Under the pieces are notes generated by a model, which worked only from the letters and a program-made list of their open reading frames with translations, searched no databases and had not been told where the DNA came from. Made by a program: the position numbers and the translations under genes. From Candidatus Gallibacteroides avistercoris (GTDB taxonomy: Bacteria; Bacteroidota; Bacteroidia; Bacteroidales; CHK158-818), in contig DVNA01000067.1 of the NCBI GenBank assembly GCA_018714665.1, positions 1-11,133 on the forward strand: a stretch of DNA of 11,133 nucleotides. The letters run 5' to 3'. Positions 8,390-11,133 of this stretch are shown in pieces; the first letter of the stretch is position 1; every line of letters begins with the position of its first letter.

Positions 8390-8599
8390 TTAGTTAATCA
8401 TTCTATCTTTCAATACTCTCTTTTTCCGGTCGCGGGCATCGGTAGAAATTGCACACGTAATACCCTTATCAGCAAGTGCTTTGTTGGATCCGATGTGAAG
8501 ATTGGGAAACTTGCCTCCCTTTTTTATGATAATTTTTATAGCCAACAGCATGAATGCAATTGCAATAAAGCCCAACGTAAAAAGAATAGTATATAACAT
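8390..8599 (-). CDS. Small conserved membrane protein (69 aa)
   Basis: This is a 69-aa protein with one N-terminal transmembrane helix (about 3-25, LYTILFTLGFIAIAFMLLAI) followed by a basic, probably cytoplasmic tail. The tail motif FPNLHIGSNKALADKGI (31-47), then CAISTDARDRKK with Cys49, recalls a family of very short Bacteroidota membrane proteins that I know only as hypothetical. The ATG at 8599 is the sole reasonable start. It precedes the OmpH-like lipoprotein gene by 36 bp, suggesting a bicistronic transcript. No function can be assigned. Its promoter is not clear: a minus-strand TATATTTG (8783-8776) matches the -7 box but has no -33 partner. Confidence 0.75.
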   Translation of the reverse strand: MLYTILFTLGFIAIAFMLLAIKIIIKKGGKFPNLHIGSNKALADKGITCAISTDARDRKKRVLKDRMIN

Positions 8600-8610
8600 T
8601 TTTATATTTA

Positions 8611-8686
8611 TAAGATTCAGTCCGGCATAACTAAATCAGAAAACGAGGTTTTCATTTGTCTCTGCGCTCGCCTTTCACTATATTTG
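8611..8686 (+). repeat. Tandem 76-bp promoter-bearing repeat, copy 1
   Basis: This copy aligns without gaps to 8694-8769 at an offset of 83 bp. Positions 8623-8686 match at 61 of 64 bases, and the first 12 bases match at 7 of 12. It contains a hairpin (GAAAAC 8639-8644, loop GAG, GTTTTC 8648-8653, with an outer AAAT/ATTT arm) and a promoter. It is too short and too coding-poor to be an insertion sequence. Confidence 0.92.
8655..8686 (+). promoter_or_regulatory. Promoter P1 toward pepD (in repeat copy 1)
   Basis: TTTG (8655-8658), a 20-nt spacer and TATATTTG (8679-8686) match the Bacteroidota -33/-7 consensus exactly. The start would lie near 8692, giving a leader of about 230 nt to pepD that runs through P2. 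The right arm of the hairpin (ATTTG) overlaps the -33 box. Confidence 0.8.
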
Positions 8687-8693
8687 GATAATA

Positions 8694-8769
8694 TAGGATG
8701 CGGCTCGGCATAATCAAATCAGAAAACGAGGTTTTCATTTGTCTGTGCGCTCGCCTTTCACTATATTTG
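8694..8769 (+). repeat. Tandem 76-bp promoter-bearing repeat, copy 2
   Basis: This is the second copy of the element, separated from copy 1 by 7 bp. The unit begins TAGGATGCGGCTCGGCATAA and ends TATATTTG. The hairpin is more complete here: CAAAT (8715-8719) and GAAAAC (8722-8727) pair with GTTTTC (8731-8736) and ATTTG (8737-8741), leaving a 2-nt bulge and a GAG loop. From memory, similar promoter-bearing segments recur upstream of Bacteroidales genes. Confidence 0.92.
8738..8769 (+). promoter_or_regulatory. Promoter P2 toward pepD (in repeat copy 2)
   Basis: TTTG (8738-8741), a 20-nt spacer and TATATTTG (8762-8769) are an exact consensus match. The predicted start near 8775 gives a 5' leader of about 145 nt, AT-rich and without a recognisable riboswitch; a weak hairpin sits at 8823-8840. 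P2 is probably the main pepD promoter because it is the closest complete one. Confidence 0.82.
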
Positions 8770-8783
8770 TGGATGCAAATATA
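8762..8783. repeat. 8-bp perfect inverted repeat at the P2 start region
   Basis: TATATTTG (8762-8769, the P2 -7 box) is mirrored by CAAATATA (8776-8783) across a 6-nt spacer. It could be an operator spanning about -14 to +8 of P2, or a minus-strand -7 box for the small membrane-protein operon. The latter lacks a TTTG at the right distance. Confidence 0.6.
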
Positions 8784-8921
8784 AAAATAAACTCCGATTA
8801 ATATTCTTTTTTGTGTCTGTTGGGGCTATATATTTAGTCCTAATTAGCAAAAAAGAGAAAAATCAGCCTGTTTTCTTTATATTTGAGTGATTTTTTTTGT
8901 TTGACTTAACATTTATGTATT

Positions 8922-10385
8922 ATGCAAATAACCGATTTGAAGCCTGCATTGATCTGGCACTATTTTCATGAAATTACCCAAGTACCCCGTCCCTCGAAAA
9001 AAGAGGAAAAGATACGGGCATATCTGCTGAACTTTGCCCAAACGCAAGGATTGGAAGTGAAACAGGATAAGATAGGCAATATCTTGATGTCGAAGCCCGC
9101 CTCTGCGGGATGTGAAAACGCTCCGGTGGTTACCTTGCAATCGCATATGGATATGGTGTGCGAAAAGAATGGAGATATAGAGCACAATTTCGATACCGAC
9201 CCGATACAGACGGTTATAGAAGGCGAATGGGTTCGTGCACAGGGAACCACATTGGGAGCAGACAACGGTATCGGTATGGCGGCACAGTTGGCTGTTTTGG
9301 CAGACAAAAGTTTGAAACACGGCCCGATAAACGCCCTGTTCACTGTTGACGAGGAGACCGGCCTGACTGGTGCTTTCAACATGGAGGACAAGATGATCGA
9401 GGGAAGCTATCTTTTGAATCTCGATTCCGAAGACGAAGGGCAGCTCTTTATCGGTTGTGCCGGCGGTATAGACACTACGGCCGTATTTACATACAGTCCC
9501 AGTATGTTGCCCGACAATTATCAATATTTCAAAATCTCGGTAAAAAATCTGCTGGGAGGACACTCGGGCGGCGATATCCACCGTGGCAGAGGTAATGCCA
9601 ACCGGATATTGGCCCGTTTCCTGTGGCAGTCGGCACAAAAATACGATATGATCCTGAGCCACATGGATGGAGGCAATTTGCGTAATGCCATTCCCCGCGA
9701 AGCTTCGGCCATAATCGGTATCCACAAAAACGATAAAGAGAAGATGCGGGTTGATTTGAACCTGTATATCGTTGTTATGGAAGAAGAACTAAAAGAAATA
9801 GAACCGAACTTTACGATGACGATGGAGCATGAATCCGAGCCAGACCATTGTATCGATCGACGTACCACGGCTGCCCTGATCGAAGCATTGTATGCTTGTC
9901 CGCACGGAGTGGTTTCAATGAGTCGGGATATGGAGGGGCTGGTTCAGACATCCACCAACCTGGCTTCGGTCAAGATGCCGGGCGAAAACAAGATTGTGGT
10001 AGCCACCAGCCAGCGAAGCTCGGTCGAGTCCGAAAAGTATGACATCGCCCGTCGGGTAGAGTGTTTGTTTACGTTGGCCGGAGCTACGGTTTCGCACAGT
10101 GACGGCTATCCGGGTTGGAAACCGAATGTAAAATCGCCTATTTTGTCGTTGGCCGTAGCCGCCTATGAAGAGTTGTTCGGCGTCAAGCCGCTGATTACCG
10201 CTATCCATGCAGGGCTGGAATGTGGCCTGTTCTTGAAAAAACACCCGCAACTGGATATGGTCTCTTTCGGTCCGACATTAAGCGGAGTACACTCCCCGGA
10301 TGAAAAGATGCATATCCCATCGGTCGAAAAGTTCTGGAAACATTTGACCGCCATTTTGGAAAAAGTGGCAGAAACAAAAGCCTGA
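8922..10385 (+). CDS. pepD: Aminoacyl-histidine dipeptidase (Xaa-His dipeptidase, M20)
   Basis: This is a 487-aa zinc dipeptidase of the PepD group (E. coli PepD is 485 aa), expected in the cytoplasm to hydrolyse Xaa-His and other dipeptides. All active-site elements known for M20 PepD are visible: His75 and catalytic Asp77 in LQSHMDMVCEKN; bridging Asp114 in ADNGIG; catalytic Glu144 and Glu145 in DEETGLTG; Asp168 in NLDSEDEG; and His457 in SGVHSPDEKMHIP. The lid/dimerisation domain starts near GGHSGGDIHRGRGNANRI (212-229) and ends near 390. No signal peptide is present. The ATG at 8922 is the only in-frame start close to the conserved N-terminus. Two tandem consensus promoters lie upstream and an intrinsic terminator follows, so it is probably a single-gene unit. 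The gene appears intact. Confidence 0.97.
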   Translation: MQITDLKPALIWHYFHEITQVPRPSKKEEKIRAYLLNFAQTQGLEVKQDKIGNILMSKPASAGCENAPVVTLQSHMDMVCEKNGDIEHNFDTDPIQTVIEGEWVRAQGTTLGADNGIGMAAQLAVLADKSLKHGPINALFTVDEETGLTGAFNMEDKMIEGSYLLNLDSEDEGQLFIGCAGGIDTTAVFTYSPSMLPDNYQYFKISVKNLLGGHSGGDIHRGRGNANRILARFLWQSAQKYDMILSHMDGGNLRNAIPREASAIIGIHKNDKEKMRVDLNLYIVVMEEELKEIEPNFTMTMEHESEPDHCIDRRTTAALIEALYACPHGVVSMSRDMEGLVQTSTNLASVKMPGENKIVVATSQRSSVESEKYDIARRVECLFTLAGATVSHSDGYPGWKPNVKSPILSLAVAAYEELFGVKPLITAIHAGLECGLFLKKHPQLDMVSFGPTLSGVHSPDEKMHIPSVEKFWKHLTAILEKVAETKA

Positions 10386-10419
10386 TACCGAACGTTTCCT
10401 GAACTATATAACAATACTC

Positions 10420-10453
10420 TCCCGGTTGCGTTGAGCGTAACCGGGATTTTTTT
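10420..10453 (+). terminator. Intrinsic terminator of pepD
   Basis: TCCCGGTTGCG (10420-10430) pairs with CGTAACCGGGA (10436-10446), with one G-T wobble and a 5-nt loop. A run of seven T follows (10447-10453). It begins about 35 bp after the pepD stop codon. Confidence 0.93.
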
Positions 10454-10578
10454 GTTTGATTTTAAGGGGAGAGCCGGTACTGCCAATCGTTTCCGGTTTC
10501 CCTGATAAGAGTCGGAGATTTTCCTTTTTTGCCCCCCGGAGAGCCGGATGAAGGCGATACGGGTCAAGCGAGAAATCA

Positions 10579-10610
10579 TTTTTTCATGTAAAAATAATGA
10601 TGTACCTTTG
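10579..10610 (+). promoter_or_regulatory. Promoter of metA
   Basis: TACCTTTG (10603-10610) is an exact -7 box. At a 20-nt spacer lies TTTT (10579-10582), one base off TTTG. Transcription would start near 10616, leaving a leader of only about 16 nt, too short for a SAM riboswitch. The stretch from 10454 to 10578 shows nothing recognisable. Confidence 0.7.
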
Positions 10611-10620
10611 CTTAGCCTAA

Positions 10621-10626
10621 AAGGAG
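10621..10626 (+). promoter_or_regulatory. Strong Shine-Dalgarno of metA
   Basis: AAGGAG lies six bases before the metA ATG at 10633, a near-ideal Shine-Dalgarno. This stands out because the other starts in the window lack one, as is usual in Bacteroidota. It fixes the metA start. Confidence 0.7.
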
Positions 10627-10632
10627 ATAGTT

Positions 10633-11133
10633 ATGCCATTAAAATTACCAGCCAAATTACCTGCGATTGAGTTGCTGAAAGCGGAAAACATTTTTGTGAT
10701 GGACGACCAGCGAGCCTCCTGTCAGGATATTCGTCCGTTGCGGATTGTTATTTTGAACCTGATGCCGCTGAAAATCATGACCGAAACGGACTTGATTCGC
10801 CTCCTTTCCAATACCCCGTTGCAGGTGGAGATAGACTTGCTGATGACCTCCAACCATATATCCAAAAATACCCCCATCGAGCATATCAAAACATTTTATA
10901 AGGATTTCTCGGAGATAGAGTCGCAAAATTATGACGGGATGATCATTACCGGCGCGCCCGTAGAACAGATGGAATTTGAGGAGGTAAACTATTGGGACGA
11001 AATAACCTCCATTTTCGATTGGGCCCGTACGCACGTCACCTCTACGTTGTATATCTGTTGGGCGGCACAAGCCGGGTTGTACCATTTCTACGACATTCCC
11101 AAATATCCGTTGCCGGCCAAAATGTTCGGTATT
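10633..11133 (+). CDS. metA: Homoserine O-acyltransferase MetA, 5' part (predicted O-acetyl type)
   Basis: The first 167 codons are present and the frame runs off the window; the family is about 305 residues. MetA activates homoserine by O-acylation, the first committed step of methionine synthesis, in the cytoplasm. Visible landmarks: MPLKLPAKLPA at the N-terminus; ILNLMPLKIMTETDLIRLLS (40-59) with the conserved Lys47; TSNHISKNT; ITGAPVEQMEFEEVNYW (105-121); and the nucleophile Cys142 in YICWAAQAGLYHFY. The catalytic His and Glu near 235-237 are beyond the window. Residue 111 is Glu. In characterised MetA enzymes Glu at this place goes with acetyl-CoA use and Gly (E. coli) with succinyl-CoA, so this is predicted to be a homoserine O-acetyltransferase. 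The gene has its own promoter and Shine-Dalgarno. Confidence 0.96.
   Translation, partial: MPLKLPAKLPAIELLKAENIFVMDDQRASCQDIRPLRIVILNLMPLKIMTETDLIRLLSNTPLQVEIDLLMTSNHISKNTPIEHIKTFYKDFSEIESQNYDGMIITGAPVEQMEFEEVNYWDEITSIFDWARTHVTSTLYICWAAQAGLYHFYDIPKYPLPAKMFGI

Noticed and set aside
8611..8769. Direct repeats as a CRISPR array or insertion-sequence ends
   Set aside because: There are only two copies with a 7-bp gap, no spacer series and no cas or transposase gene; each copy is a promoter module.
8878..8885. A third TATATTTG as a proximal pepD promoter
   Set aside because: There is no TTTG-like sequence 19-21 nt upstream. It may contribute, but cannot be called on one box.
10454..10632. SAM riboswitch upstream of metA
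   Set aside because: The predicted leader is about 16 nt and the upstream stretch shows no aptamer-like helices.

Overview
The window looks like chromosomal DNA from a Bacteroidota member, most likely order Bacteroidales. The evidence is the gene families (DUF1573 and DUF4919 proteins, an OmpH/Skp-like lipoprotein, a 69-residue membrane protein of a Bacteroidota type), promoters matching the Bacteroidota pattern (TTTG, about 20 nt, TAnnTTTG), and starts that mostly lack a strong Shine-Dalgarno. The genus cannot be fixed from this sequence.

Left part (2-2777, + strand): the 3' part of a DUF1573 repeat protein is followed after 15 bp by meaB, the GTPase chaperone of B12-dependent methylmalonyl-CoA mutase. 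A separately promoted gene for a secreted DUF4919 protein comes next and ends at a hairpin terminator.

Centre (2883-7672): two large phage-type genes are transcribed divergently from a 170-bp AT-rich gap (4872-5041) in which I see no canonical promoter. The minus-strand gene encodes a portal-like protein (662 aa). The plus-strand gene encodes an 876-aa protein resembling podovirus tail-nozzle or neck proteins. No terminase, capsid, protease, lysis, integrase or tRNA gene is present. Hairpin terminators (2801-2840 and 7682-7721) bound the pair, which is the most unusual item in the window.

Right part: on the minus strand a 69-aa membrane protein and an OmpH/Skp-like lipoprotein form a likely two-gene operon. 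The 322-bp gap at 8600-8921 holds a 76-bp element present twice in tandem. Each copy ends in a textbook Bacteroidota promoter firing toward pepD and carries a hairpin that overlaps the -33 box. pepD (Xaa-His dipeptidase, M20 family) is intact and ends at a strong intrinsic terminator. The window closes with the 5' part of metA, whose Glu111 predicts use of acetyl-CoA rather than succinyl-CoA.

The flanking genes are ordinary metabolism and envelope functions: propionate/succinate metabolism, peptide utilisation, methionine synthesis and outer-membrane biogenesis. They show no functional link to the phage-like pair, which reads as an islet inserted in, or retained from a phage by, a housekeeping region.
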